A stretch of DNA of 64,000 nt from an uncultured Acidobacteriia bacterium (GTDB taxonomy: Bacteria; Acidobacteriota; Terriglobia; Bryobacterales; Bryobacteraceae). Below, piece after piece: positions 34,619-43,242 of the stretch. The DNA lies in assembly GCA_903875575.1 (NCBI GenBank), contig CAIQWJ010000041.1, positions 18,873-82,872 of the forward strand, given 5' to 3'. The first letter of the stretch is position 1. Every line of letters starts with the position of its first letter. The position numbers and the translations under genes are program-made. Below the pieces are notes generated by a model that worked only from the letters and a program-made list of their open reading frames with translations, was not told the DNA's origin and made no database searches.

Positions 34619-36658
34619 TTAAAAACTCCTTGTCCATGAAATAAGTAGAATCTTCGCGCCAAAATTATTTCCCGGCACGATTTGTTCAATATAGTACGTG
34701 CGCTGCAATTGAACAGTCAGCTTGCCGAGCTTCACCGCATCCCAGCTCAGCGAACCGCTGGCATACGGGAAGGTCATCGGACCATATAACGGCAGAGAAC
34801 CTAACACAATCCCCTGACCATTCACACGAACATAGTTGCCCGCGAGACTTACGCTGAAATGCTTCACCGGTCCCGCATTGACACCCGCCTGCCACAACCG
34901 GTCCACACTCTGATCCGTCAACGTGGCCTGCGAGACGAGAGCCAGCCCCGGCAGGAAGTTTACCGTGCTCTTCGCCCAGAAGCTGTCGTACGAGAAGCCC
35001 GCAAATGTCGAGACTTTGTCGCTGATTTCATAGGTCGCGGTGGAGGCGTTCGCACGCAGCCGGCTGTGGAAGTCCACCACGCTGAGCTTGCTGTCGCGCG
35101 TCGTTGTCGTATTTTCAATCCAGAACTTTTCGAGCGGCCGGACCCGCACCGTCACGTGGCTCCCCACGTCCGTATGCGGCGTCATCTGTGTATATGCGGT
35201 GCCGTTGTTGACTTCATCCACACTGGCGCGAACGGTAATCATCTGATTCGGCTTCCAGTTGACGTTGAGGGTTGGCCAGAACGTCTTGATTCGCTTCGTC
35301 TCGGATTGGTCGATCAGGCCATCCTCCAGCCGCTCAATATCGCTCTTGAGAAATCGAAATCCGGCGCGAACCAACAGCTTTGAAGATGGCGTGAACAACA
35401 GGTTGTAGTCGAACGTGCTGGTGCCGATCTTCCACTGGTTCACGCTTGTTCCGGCGACTGTATATCCATTCCCGTATTGGGTCGTGACTCCGGTTTCCGT
35501 GGAACTGAACGCGCCGTTCCCGGTGACTTCAAATCTGGAGTAGCGATAGTCCGCCTGCATACTCAGCCAATTCTTTACATCCAATGTGAAGCCCTGATCG
35601 AGTACATGGCTTTTTTCGGTGAGCGTCGAAGCCGCCGTCTCGGAAAGTGAATAAGGCACAATCGTCGCAATCGAGGTCGTTCCGGCCTGACCGGAAGCCG
35701 ACAATGCCAGCGTCGCAGGTCCCGTATAGTTGCGATAGTTATAGCTGCCGCGCGTTCTGAGCCTCGAAAAGATCTTCCCCGCGTAAGAGAATTCGTGAAC
35801 CGGTGTCGAGAGCTTCCGGTAATCCGCCCACTTCGCGCTGGATAGCGGTTCCTGCGCCGACATGGCGCTGCTCACATTGAGACTGGTCTGGTTCGGGTAG
35901 GGATTAAATCCGTTGAACGAATCGCGCATCCGTTCGAGCCCAGCCTTGTAGTGGAAGCTGAACGCGCGCAGCGTGTAATCCACGCCAACGGCCCCGCGGT
36001 TGGAAGTTTCGTCGATTAGCCCAACCAGGTAAAAGGGATTGTTTAACGCATAAGGTCGCCATTCCGAAGGCGAGCCGAAATAGTCCATGGTCCGCGTCGT
36101 ATCATTCACTCCGTGCCGGGCGTTGTGGTTGTACTCCACCGTGAAGCGCAGGGAATTCGTCGCATGAATCAGCAGGTTGACCGAGCCAATACGCCGCACC
36201 GTAGCCCAGTCATGATTCGAAGTCAGGCCGAGCGCACCGCTCGGCAGCGTCGCGCCATCGTTCTGATTCCAGTAATAATGCGATTGCTGTACATTGACGC
36301 GCAGATCGTAGCGCTTCTTCTTCGAGGCCGTCATCTGCACCGTGCCCCACGGCTCGCCGCCGATGCCGTTGGCAACAATCGAATAGTTGTCGATGAACCG
36401 CGATTTCTTGCCATCGGCGAGTTTGCCAAAGAGGCTGAAATCGAGCAGACGGGGTCCGCTCTCCAGATCAAACAACTGCTGGTAGGAGGGTGTATAGCCG
36501 CTGAGCGACGTGAAACGATACCCAAATGTGACCGAGCCGGAGTTTTCGAAACTACCGATGACCAGGGGCTTATCCTGAGCGAACAGGGGAACGGTCAAAG
36601 CTCCGAGTGCCACCAGTGCCGCCGTCAGGGATTGGATTTTGTGAATGGTCCGTGTCAT
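34619..36658 (-). CDS. Outer-membrane beta-barrel of the MtrB/PioB type (module B)
   Basis: 679 residues with signal peptide ending LFAQD. The rest shows long alternating strands (GSVTFGYRFTSLSGY, LRVNVQQSHYYWN, FHYKAGLERMRD, LSMQADYRYSRFEV) and ends in phenylalanine (SWTRSF), the usual C-terminal signal of outer-membrane barrels. No cysteine is visible. It lies 16 bases after the decahaem gene of module B and directly before a monohaem cytochrome. It is probably the sheath for that decahaem protein. Identity to the barrel of module A is low by eye. Confidence 0.8.
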   Translation of the reverse strand: MTRTIHKIQSLTAALVALGALTVPLFAQDKPLVIGSFENSGSVTFGYRFTSLSGYTPSYQQLFDLESGPRLLDFSLFGKLADGKKSRFIDNYSIVANGIGGEPWGTVQMTASKKKRYDLRVNVQQSHYYWNQNDGATLPSGALGLTSNHDWATVRRIGSVNLLIHATNSLRFTVEYNHNARHGVNDTTRTMDYFGSPSEWRPYALNNPFYLVGLIDETSNRGAVGVDYTLRAFSFHYKAGLERMRDSFNGFNPYPNQTSLNVSSAMSAQEPLSSAKWADYRKLSTPVHEFSYAGKIFSRLRTRGSYNYRNYTGPATLALSASGQAGTTSIATIVPYSLSETAASTLTEKSHVLDQGFTLDVKNWLSMQADYRYSRFEVTGNGAFSSTETGVTTQYGNGYTVAGTSVNQWKIGTSTFDYNLLFTPSSKLLVRAGFRFLKSDIERLEDGLIDQSETKRIKTFWPTLNVNWKPNQMITVRASVDEVNNGTAYTQMTPHTDVGSHVTVRVRPLEKFWIENTTTTRDSKLSVVDFHSRLRANASTATYEISDKVSTFAGFSYDSFWAKSTVNFLPGLALVSQATLTDQSVDRLWQAGVNAGPVKHFSVSLAGNYVRVNGQGIVLGSLPLYGPMTFPYASGSLSWDAVKLGKLTVQLQRTYYIEQIVPGNNFGAKILLISWTRSF

Positions 36659-36674
36659 CTCATTTACCCGTTCG

Positions 36675-37742
36675 TCAGTTCAGGAAATTCCGGTCCGAAT
36701 TCGAACCGTGAATCACCGAATGGCATCGTGTGCAGGCCCCGTTGGCCTGGAAGCTCTGGATATTGTGTGGCATGAGCGCTGTCGTGGTCGGCTTACCCAC
36801 GTGGCACTGGATGCAAAGTGTACGCTCTTCGCGCCGGGCGAGCAGCATTTTGCTTGTGCTCCCGTGAGGAGTGTGGCACGCCGTGCAGCCTTCCACTCGT
36901 GACGCGGCATGTTCAAAAACAAAGGGTCCGCGCTTCTCCGCATGGCATTGCGTGCAGGTTTCAGATGCCAGTTGCTGTAGTTCGTGCTGGTTTGAGGTCC
37001 CGTGCGGCGAATGGCAGTCTGTGCACTTCATCGCGCCTTCCGGTACCCGGTGGTGCGTGGGCAGCGCGAACGCCGCCTTCACGTTCGCATGGCACTGGTA
37101 GCAGAGTTCCGGTTGATTCTTTTTCAGCAGACTGCTGTGCAGCCAGCGGTTCTCTTCGGGCAGTGCAGGCACGGAGAAGAATTTCGCCTGTGCGCTCTGG
37201 ATGGCCTCGCCTTTCGGATTGTCGCTCGCCTCCACCAGATGGATGGAGTGGCAATCGAGGCAGGCCACACCCTGTTGTGCGTGGCTGGAATGATCGAACT
37301 GCGATTGCTGTTTGCTGCTCTGATGGCAAACCAGGCAACGCTCGGAGTTTACTTTCGAGTTGCCCTTGAACGCGAAGATCAGCTTATTGGCCGCTGCCGA
37401 TTTGGCTTCGTCGCCATGGGACGCTTCCTGCCCGTCCGCATGAGCTTTACCGGCGCCGTGGCACATTTCGCAGCCAACCACGGAATCCTTGTGCTGGGGC
37501 AGCGAGGCATGCACCGTCTTGCCGAATTCGGTGAACTCGGACTTGTGGCATCTCCGGCAACGATCATTGCCAACGTAATCCGCCGCGGGAGACTTCTGGG
37601 GGATTGCCTTGGTGGTGACGGATGCCGGGACCTTCGATGCAGGGAGCGTTTGGGCCATCGCCACGGTCCCGGCCAGCGCGACCGCTGTCAAAACAACTGA
37701 CAGTTTGACAAGCCCAAGTGTGTGTTTTCCGGTTGTAGTCAT
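36675..37742 (-). CDS. Decahaem cytochrome c, DmsE/MtrA-like (module B)
   Basis: 355 residues from the ATG at 37742; earlier in-frame codons lack a signal peptide and overlap the promoter. Signal peptide ends TVAMAQ. Ten CXXCH sites start near residues 62, 91, 136, 161, 214, 240, 263, 286, 310 and 337. The pattern CTDCHSPHGT, CTQCHAEKRGPFVFEHA, CTACHTPHG closely follows the module A decahaem protein, so the two are paralogues, but this one has a longer, Lys/Ala-rich segment between sites 2 and 3. It is the first gene of a five-gene run and has a sigma-54-like promoter. Confidence 0.92.
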   Translation of the reverse strand: MTTTGKHTLGLVKLSVVLTAVALAGTVAMAQTLPASKVPASVTTKAIPQKSPAADYVGNDRCRRCHKSEFTEFGKTVHASLPQHKDSVVGCEMCHGAGKAHADGQEASHGDEAKSAAANKLIFAFKGNSKVNSERCLVCHQSSKQQSQFDHSSHAQQGVACLDCHSIHLVEASDNPKGEAIQSAQAKFFSVPALPEENRWLHSSLLKKNQPELCYQCHANVKAAFALPTHHRVPEGAMKCTDCHSPHGTSNQHELQQLASETCTQCHAEKRGPFVFEHAASRVEGCTACHTPHGSTSKMLLARREERTLCIQCHVGKPTTTALMPHNIQSFQANGACTRCHSVIHGSNSDRNFLN

Positions 37743-37771
37743 CAGGCCATCCCAAACTAAGTCTGGATCGA

Positions 37772-37788
37772 TGCACATTGCTGGCCAA
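37772..37788 (-). promoter_or_regulatory. Sigma-54-like promoter before the module B decahaem gene
   Basis: On the minus strand TTGGCCAGCAATGTGCA has GG-N10-GC with exact TGGC and TGCA, matching 10 of 14 specified consensus positions. The start would be near 37760, about 18 bases before the ATG. Together with the repeats about 115-147 bases further upstream it forms a plausible enhancer-dependent promoter. Confidence 0.48.
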
Positions 37789-37874
37789 ACTGTTGAATCG
37801 GCGGTTTGTCGCGAAACCATGCAATTGGCCGGGTTCTGGAGGTTCAGTCGCCACAGCACCAGAGTCTTTCGGTT

Positions 37875-37907
37875 GCGCGATATGACGCAGGTGCGGCGCG
37901 ATATGAC
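37875..37907. promoter_or_regulatory. Two 12-base direct repeats, possible enhancer sites
   Basis: GCGCGATATGAC occurs at 37875-37886 and 37896-37907, exactly 21 bases apart, or two helical turns, so bound proteins would face the same side. They lie about 115-147 bases upstream of the predicted sigma-54 start, the usual distance of enhancer-binding sites. The neighbouring gene to the right points the same way and ends at 37936, so the repeats most probably serve the cytochrome operon. Confidence 0.5.
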
Positions 37908-37935
37908 CTGGTGACGTTCGGTCGTCGCGCATCCC

Positions 37936-38565
37936 TTACCGACGCGCCAGCGTGAACGCGAAATCCCTGCCGAATCCGCCCTTTACCGCCAACCAGATCC
38001 ACAACAGTGCGTAAGGCTCCAGCAATCGGGAATTCGCCAGTGGCCCGGCATCGACGGGCTCGAAACCCGTATCGGCGGCCAGCATCGCTGCGACTCTCCG
38101 GGCGTCGCCGTCATCGGAACAATAGAACATCAGAATGGCCGCTCCCTGATAAACGGGGTCCTCCATATTGCCGAACCCCGTGGTATTGAAAACCTTCGCG
38201 ACCTTGGCCCCTTTCGCCCACTCCGCTACCTTCTCTCCGCCTGACGACGTCGTCCCCACTTCCAGGCCGCTCAATCCGGGCAACAGGGGGTTGGAACAGT
38301 CGAGCAGAACCTTGCCTGCCAATGGCAACGCTGTAAGGACGTCCTTCGTCGCCGGCCACGGCAACGCATTCACGATCACGTCACCAAATGCCGCCGCTTC
38401 CGTCGCACTGCCGGCGTGCGCGCTGCCACCTGATTTTGCCAGAATCTCTGCCATCTCCGGCGATTCCGGATTCCGGACACCATAGAACACCTCATGCCCT
38501 TTTGCCGTCCATGACACGCCAAGCGCGCCACCCACGTTCCCGCCGCCCAGAATTCCAATCTTCAT
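37936..38565 (-). CDS. NADP-binding oxidoreductase, F420-dependent NADP reductase-like
   Basis: 209-residue cytosolic Rossmann protein. MKIGILGGGNVGGALGVSWTAKGHEVFYGVRNP shows GxGxxG and the Arg/Asn typical of NADP preference. The rest (VIVNALPWPATKDVL, LLDCSNPL, VFNTTGFGNMEDP) follows the NADPH-dependent F420 reductase and related 'NAD-binding' families. No F420 gene is near, so a generic NAD(P)-dependent role is as likely. It lies upstream of module B on the same strand, but the promoter elements in between make it a separate unit. Confidence 0.78.
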   Translation of the reverse strand: MKIGILGGGNVGGALGVSWTAKGHEVFYGVRNPESPEMAEILAKSGGSAHAGSATEAAAFGDVIVNALPWPATKDVLTALPLAGKVLLDCSNPLLPGLSGLEVGTTSSGGEKVAEWAKGAKVAKVFNTTGFGNMEDPVYQGAAILMFYCSDDGDARRVAAMLAADTGFEPVDAGPLANSRLLEPYALLWIWLAVKGGFGRDFAFTLARR

Positions 38566-38720
38566 GTTCGGTGAGATGCCAAACCCGGTTCTCCGGATGC
38601 AACGGTCTCTCGCCGAGGGGCGTCAAACCTGACAGCCCTTTACATTCCGAAGATGTTGAATGCGGTATAACAAAACTGAAGGCCCGGTTGGACTAGCCGG
38701 ATGGTGAAGACGACACTTTT

Positions 38721-39173
38721 ATGATACGAACTCTGCTGATTCTCACAACACTTTTTGCCGCCTCCGCGTGGGCGCAGGATCTGCCCGACGGTCCGGGCAA
38801 GCCAGCCACGGAGCGCATCTGCACCGGCTGCCACGGTGCGGAGATGTTCGCAACCTATCATAAGAGCGCGGACGATTGGGAGCGCACCATTACCACCATG
38901 ACCGAAAAGGGTCTCTCCATCTCCGATGCAGATTATGCGACGGTTCTGGATTACCTCTCGAAGTCGCTGGGTCCTCTGCCTCCCAAGGTCAACGTCAACA
39001 AAGCAACCGCCGCTGATTTGGTCCGCATCCTCAAGATTACGGATAAGCAGGCCGAGGCGATCGTCGCCTATCGCACGAAGAACGGCGACTTCAAGGATCT
39101 GGATGGCGTGAAGAAGGTAGACGGTTTGGATGCCGCAACCGTAGACGGTAAGAAAGACAATATCGTTTTCTAA
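38721..39173 (+). CDS. Exported haem/helix-hairpin-helix protein
   Basis: 150 residues with signal peptide MIRTLLILTTLFAASAWAQ. The N-terminal half carries a single haem motif CTGCH near residue 34 and a HKSADDWERTITTM stretch like the haem domain of quinohaemoproteins. The C-terminal half (PKVNVNKATAADLVRILKITDKQAEAIVAYRTKNG) is a ComEA-type helix-hairpin-helix domain, which usually binds DNA. Both in one exported protein is unusual. It is expressed away from the F420-reductase-like gene and ends in a good terminator. Role unknown. Confidence 0.8.
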   Translation: MIRTLLILTTLFAASAWAQDLPDGPGKPATERICTGCHGAEMFATYHKSADDWERTITTMTEKGLSISDADYATVLDYLSKSLGPLPPKVNVNKATAADLVRILKITDKQAEAIVAYRTKNGDFKDLDGVKKVDGLDAATVDGKKDNIVF

Positions 39174-39208
39174 GGCATTGCGGTTCGGGCTGAGCCTGAA
39201 ACGATAAC

Positions 39209-39253
39209 GCGCTGAGTGGCCGGTGCTGTCCGCACCCCGCTCAGCGCTTTTTT
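39209..39253 (+). terminator. Rho-independent terminator after the haem/HhH gene
   Basis: GCGCTGAG (39209-39216) pairs with CTCAGCGC (39240-39247), with additional GGTGC/GCACC pairing inside, followed by six Ts. It closes the single-gene unit. Confidence 0.88.
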
Positions 39254-39264
39254 GTTGTTTGATC

Positions 39265-39300
39265 AGACGACTGCGCGCGCAACCCCTGCTACGGTCGTCT
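39265..39300. other. Inverted repeat in the 242-base spacer before nagA
   Basis: AGACGAC and GTCGTCT form a seven-base stem over a 22-base loop, closely after the terminator. A second short repeat CGCGCC/GGCGCG lies about 70 bases further on. No gene is seen. These may belong to the nagA leader or to an untranslated element. Confidence 0.3.
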
Positions 39301-39495
39301 CCCCCGAGATTCACCGCCGGAGTCACGCGCCAGCCTATCCTTGATCCTGTTGTATCGTGAGAGTGGCCGCTCGCGCCAGCGAAAAGGCGCGCTTCTGGCC
39401 GCATTTCAACAGGTTTTTTGCGAAGCAAACACAGGGACTTACGTGAGCTGAATGTGGGTAGCCTGTGGATGCTCGGTGGATAAAACAGGAATACC

Positions 39496-40623
39496 ATGAT
39501 TTGTTCCGCACGAAATACCGCAACTGGCGAGTTTGTCTCCGTCGATTTCGATGACGTGATCCGCTCCGTGACTCCGGCAACCGCTCTTGACGACGGTGGT
39601 CTCTGGATCGCCCCGGGCTTCATTGATATCCAGGTGAACGGTTTCGCAGGCGTCGATTTCAACCGCCCGGGCACTCCGTTGCCAAATCTCCAGCGTGCCT
39701 TTGACCTGATCCTCTCGACAGGTGTCACCCGCTGCCTCCCGACTGTGATCACTGGCCCGCCCGACCACATGCTGGGTTGCCTCCGTAATCTGGCCCGCGC
39801 CCGCCGTGAACTGCCCAGAGGCCGCGCCATCGCCGGCTTTCACGTCGAAGGACCTTACATCTCCGACGAAGACGGCCCGCGTGGCGCGCACCCACTCGCC
39901 TCGGTTCGCCCGCCCGATCTCGACGAATACCGGCGTTGGCAGGAAGCCACCGATGGTGTCATCCGTCTCATTACCCTCTCGCCGCACTGGCCCGATGCCG
40001 CGGCCTTCATCGAAGCGGTCACCCGCGATGGTGTGACCGTCAGCATCGGCCACACCGGTGCCACAACCGACCAGATTGCGGCCGCCGTTGACGCGGGCGC
40101 GACGCTCTCCACTCACATCGGCAATGCAGGCCACTCTGTACTCCCCAAACACCCCAATTACATCTGGGACCAGCTAGCTGAAGATCGCCTGAAGGCCAGC
40201 TTCATCGTCGACGGCATCCATCTGGGGCCTGCGTTCCTTCGCGCAGCCCTGCGTGCCAAGACGATCTCTCGTTCGGTCCTTGTCACCGACGCCTCTGCTC
40301 CGGCAGGGGCCGAACCGGGCAGATACTGGCTCGGCGATCAGGCCGCCGATCTGACCGCCGACGGTCGCGTCGTTCTCGCAGGCACGAACCGCCTCGCCGG
40401 TTCCGCCCTCAAAATGAACGATGCCGTTGCCAACATGATGCGGATGGCCGGAGTTTCGCTCTCCGAAGCAATCGACATGGCGACCGTGAACCCGGCCCGG
40501 ACCATCGGCCTCGAAGGCCACACAAAAGGGCTGGTCGAAGGCGAGACCGCTGACCTGGTCCTTTTGCGCGCTGGTGAGGGCATCACCGTCGATTCGGTCT
40601 ACCTCAACGGCGAACGAGTGTAA
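39496..40623 (+). CDS. nagA: N-acetylglucosamine-6-phosphate deacetylase
   Basis: 375-residue cytosolic amidohydrolase that removes acetate from GlcNAc-6-P in cell-wall or chitin recycling. Recognisable stretches are APGFIDIQVNGFAGVDF, the metal-ligand FHVEGPYIS, the SIGHTGAT metal His, STHIGNAG (where most family members have T-H-x-F/Y-N-A-M), FIVDGIHLG, and VTDASAPAG with the catalytic Asp. It lacks a clear first metal HxH, like the one-metal NagA enzymes. Alternative: another amidohydrolase of the same clan, but the motif order favours NagA. Confidence 0.83.
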   Translation: MICSARNTATGEFVSVDFDDVIRSVTPATALDDGGLWIAPGFIDIQVNGFAGVDFNRPGTPLPNLQRAFDLILSTGVTRCLPTVITGPPDHMLGCLRNLARARRELPRGRAIAGFHVEGPYISDEDGPRGAHPLASVRPPDLDEYRRWQEATDGVIRLITLSPHWPDAAAFIEAVTRDGVTVSIGHTGATTDQIAAAVDAGATLSTHIGNAGHSVLPKHPNYIWDQLAEDRLKASFIVDGIHLGPAFLRAALRAKTISRSVLVTDASAPAGAEPGRYWLGDQAADLTADGRVVLAGTNRLAGSALKMNDAVANMMRMAGVSLSEAIDMATVNPARTIGLEGHTKGLVEGETADLVLLRAGEGITVDSVYLNGERV

Positions 40624-40635
40624 CCCGGTAACTGC

Positions 40636-40935
40636 GTGGCCCACAAAGACTGTTCTAAACAATTTGAGTCTGAAAATGCCCGTAGCTGGGGCTGCATGAC
40701 TGTTCTGATCATCGTCATTTCCCTGTTCTGCGTGTTGTGGGCAACTCTTGTCATATTGACGGGCTTTCACGACTCCATGGGTAATCCTCGGAATCATGAC
40801 CTGCCTGGTATTCTGCGGGTTTTTTGCGTTGCGCTCGCACCCTGTGTGGTTCCGGTCTTTTTCGCCGTTGTGCACTTCCGGGCGCGGCGCCGTTCTCGCA
40901 TGCGCCCGGTCGCGCCACCCAATTCGCTGCCATAA
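40636..40935 (+). CDS. Small two-helix membrane protein (function unknown)
   Basis: 99 residues with GTG start, 12 bases behind nagA. Two hydrophobic segments (about 19-45 and 58-82) flank a short polar loop with [11 protein letters not shown], and the C-terminus is a basic [10 protein letters not shown] tail. Cys5 and others near the N-terminus stand out. I do not recognise the family. It lies between nagA and an acyl-CoA dehydrogenase, with seven bases to the next start. Confidence 0.5.
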   Translation: MAHKDCSKQFESENARSWGCMTVLIIVISLFCVLWATLVILTGFHDSMGNPRNHDLPGILRVFCVALAPCVVPVFFAVVHFRARRRSRMRPVAPPNSLP

Positions 40936-40942
40936 TCGAATC

Positions 40943-42094
40943 GTGGACTTCGAATACACCCCCGAACAGATCCAGCTCCGCCACGCGGTCCGCGAATTCG
41001 CGGCCGCCGAGATCGCTCCCCACGTCATGGAATGGGACGAAGCCCAAACCTTTCCCCTGGAAGTCATCCGCAAACTCGGTGGCCTCGGCTACATGGGCTG
41101 CATCTTCCCGGAGGAATACGGCGGCGCGGGTCTCGGCTACGTCGAGTACTCCATCATCATCGAAGAACTCTCCCGCGTCGATGGCTCCGTCGGCATCATC
41201 GTCGCGGCCCACACTTCCCTCTGTTCGAATCACATCGCCAAAGCCGGCACGCCGGAACAAAAGAAAAAATACCTGCCCAAACTGACCTCCGGCGAATGGC
41301 TCGGCTGCTGGTCCCTCACAGAATCCGAAGCCGGTTCCGATGCCGCGGGAACCCGCAGTACAGCCGTTCGCGATGGCGATGACTGGGTCCTCAACGGTGC
41401 CAAAAGCTTCACCACCAATGCCCACTATGCCGACGTCTGCGTTGGCATGGCAGTGACCAACCGTACAGCGGCACAGCACGGCATCTCCGCCTTCATTCTC
41501 GAAAAGGGTACGCCAGGCTTCCGCGCGGGCAAGAAGGAAAACAAACTCGGCCTCCGCGCCAGCGCGACGGGCGACGTCATCTTCACCGATTGCCGCCTGC
41601 CGCACTCGCAACTCCTCGGTAAACAGGACGAAGGCTTTGTCGATAGCCTTCGCATTCTCGACGGCGGCCGCATCTCCATAGCCGCGCTATCGATCGGCAT
41701 GGCGCAGGGAGCCTACGACGCCGCGCTCAAATACGCCAAACTCCGCAAGCAGTTCGGCCGCCCCATCTCGGAATTTCAGGCCATCCAGCACAAGCTGGTT
41801 GACATGGCCACGAAGATCGACGCCTCCCGCCTGCTCACCTACCGCGCCGCCACCATGCTCGATAGCGGCAAACGAGTCACCCGCGAATCCGCCATGGCAA
41901 AGCTCTTCGCCTCCGAAAGCGCGGTTTACATCGCCAACGAAGCCGTGCAGATCCACGGTGGCTACGGCTTCACCAAAGACTATCCCGTAGAGAAATTCTA
42001 TCGCGACGTCAAACTCTGCACCATCGGCGAGGGCACCAGCGAAATCCAGCGCCTCGTCATCGCCCGCCAACTCCTGAAAGACCAGGCGAAATGA
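40943..42094 (+). CDS. Acyl-CoA dehydrogenase
   Basis: 383 residues of the short-chain acyl-CoA dehydrogenase size, oxidising acyl-CoA to the enoyl form with FAD and passing electrons to ETF. The GTG at 40943 gives the normal N-terminus ([20 protein letters not shown]); a longer frame upstream has no family counterpart. Seen are [20 protein letters not shown], the [20 protein letters not shown] segment, [23 protein letters not shown] and the C-terminal [18 protein letters not shown] with the catalytic Glu. ATGA overlap couples it to the MeaB-epimerase fusion, pointing to branched-chain or odd-chain acid breakdown. Confidence 0.93.
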   Translation: MDFEYTPEQIQLRHAVREFAAAEIAPHVMEWDEAQTFPLEVIRKLGGLGYMGCIFPEEYGGAGLGYVEYSIIIEELSRVDGSVGIIVAAHTSLCSNHIAKAGTPEQKKKYLPKLTSGEWLGCWSLTESEAGSDAAGTRSTAVRDGDDWVLNGAKSFTTNAHYADVCVGMAVTNRTAAQHGISAFILEKGTPGFRAGKKENKLGLRASATGDVIFTDCRLPHSQLLGKQDEGFVDSLRILDGGRISIAALSIGMAQGAYDAALKYAKLRKQFGRPISEFQAIQHKLVDMATKIDASRLLTYRAATMLDSGKRVTRESAMAKLFASESAVYIANEAVQIHGGYGFTKDYPVEKFYRDVKLCTIGEGTSEIQRLVIARQLLKDQAK

Positions 42095-43209
42095 CGACGC
42101 GCGAACTCGCACAGCAGGCCACTGCCGTGGAAAACGGCAACCCGGTTCCGTCCGATCTCCCCCAGGGCCACGGCCTCATCATCGGTATCACTGGCCCCCC
42201 CGGCGCAGGTAAAAGTACGCTGACCACAGCGCTCGTGACCGAAATCCGGCGCCGCGACAAGACCGTGGCCGTAGTCGCCGTGGATCCCTCCAGCCAGGCT
42301 TCCGGCGGCGCACTGCTGGGCGACCGCATTCGCATGCAGCGCCACCATGATGACCACGGCGTGTTCATTCGTTCCATGGCAACTCGCGGCGCGGTCGGCG
42401 GTCTCGCCCGCACCAGCGCCGCCCTCGCCCGGCTGTTCCGTGGCGCAGGGTTCGATTTCATCCTCATCGAAACCGTTGGCGCGGGTCAGGATGAAATCGA
42501 TATCGCCGCCGCCGCCGATGCCACTCTCGTCGTCATTGTGCCCGGCATGGGCGACGATGTCCAGGCCATCAAAGCCGGCATGATGGAGATCGCCGACATC
42601 TTCGTCATCAACAAGGCCGATCGGCCAGGCGTGGAACAAACAGCCAGTGAGATGGAGGCCATGCTTTCGCTCACACCGGAAGACGATCGCCCTCCCGTTT
42701 TCCGTACCATCGCCACCAACGGCACCGGCGTCTCCGAACTCATGGATGTCCTCATTCACCTTGCTCCCCGGCCCCGTTCGATACCCGGCCCCCAATGGCA
42801 GGCCGATCATCTCGGCATTGCCGTTCGCTCCCTGGCCGAATCCCTCCCGTTCTATACCGACCAACTGGGCATGAAACTCCTCGCCCGCGAAACCGTGGAA
42901 CACGAAAAAGTGAACGTTGTCATGCTTTCCGCAGGCACCTCGCGCGTGGAACTCCTCGAACCCACCTCACCCGACTCCCCCATAGCGAGATTCATCGAAA
43001 AGCGCGGTCCCGGCCTTCACCACGCGGCCATGCGTGTCGACGACCTCCCGGCAACCATTCGCCGTCTCGAACTGGGCGGTGCCCGCATCCTCAGCGAGCC
43101 ACGGCGCGGTGCGGGCGGCCACCTCTATGTGTTCGTCCATCCGGCCAGCGCCGGTGGCGTACTATGGGAGATTATTCAGGATTCGTACTCCGCGCCCCAC
43201 ACGAATTAG
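42091..43209 (+). CDS. MeaB-type GTPase fused to methylmalonyl-CoA epimerase
   Basis: 372 residues. Residues about 25-225 are a MeaB/ArgK G3E GTPase: P-loop GPPGAGKS (35-42), SMATRG switch (95-100), [10 protein letters not shown] (126-135) and NKAD (174-177). Such proteins guard and reactivate B12-dependent methylmalonyl-CoA mutase. Residues about 236-368 are a VOC-fold epimerase: metal-ligand His240 in [17 protein letters not shown] (308-316), and Glu360 in VLWEI. The usual MeaB C-terminal dimerisation arm is missing and the epimerase takes its place. The mutase itself is not in the window. Confidence 0.88.
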   Translation: MTTRELAQQATAVENGNPVPSDLPQGHGLIIGITGPPGAGKSTLTTALVTEIRRRDKTVAVVAVDPSSQASGGALLGDRIRMQRHHDDHGVFIRSMATRGAVGGLARTSAALARLFRGAGFDFILIETVGAGQDEIDIAAAADATLVVIVPGMGDDVQAIKAGMMEIADIFVINKADRPGVEQTASEMEAMLSLTPEDDRPPVFRTIATNGTGVSELMDVLIHLAPRPRSIPGPQWQADHLGIAVRSLAESLPFYTDQLGMKLLARETVEHEKVNVVMLSAGTSRVELLEPTSPDSPIARFIEKRGPGLHHAAMRVDDLPATIRRLELGGARILSEPRRGAGGHLYVFVHPASAGGVLWEIIQDSYSAPHTN

Positions 43210-43242
43210 CCGTGTGGCCGGAAGCCTTCAAGGAGAGGTCAT

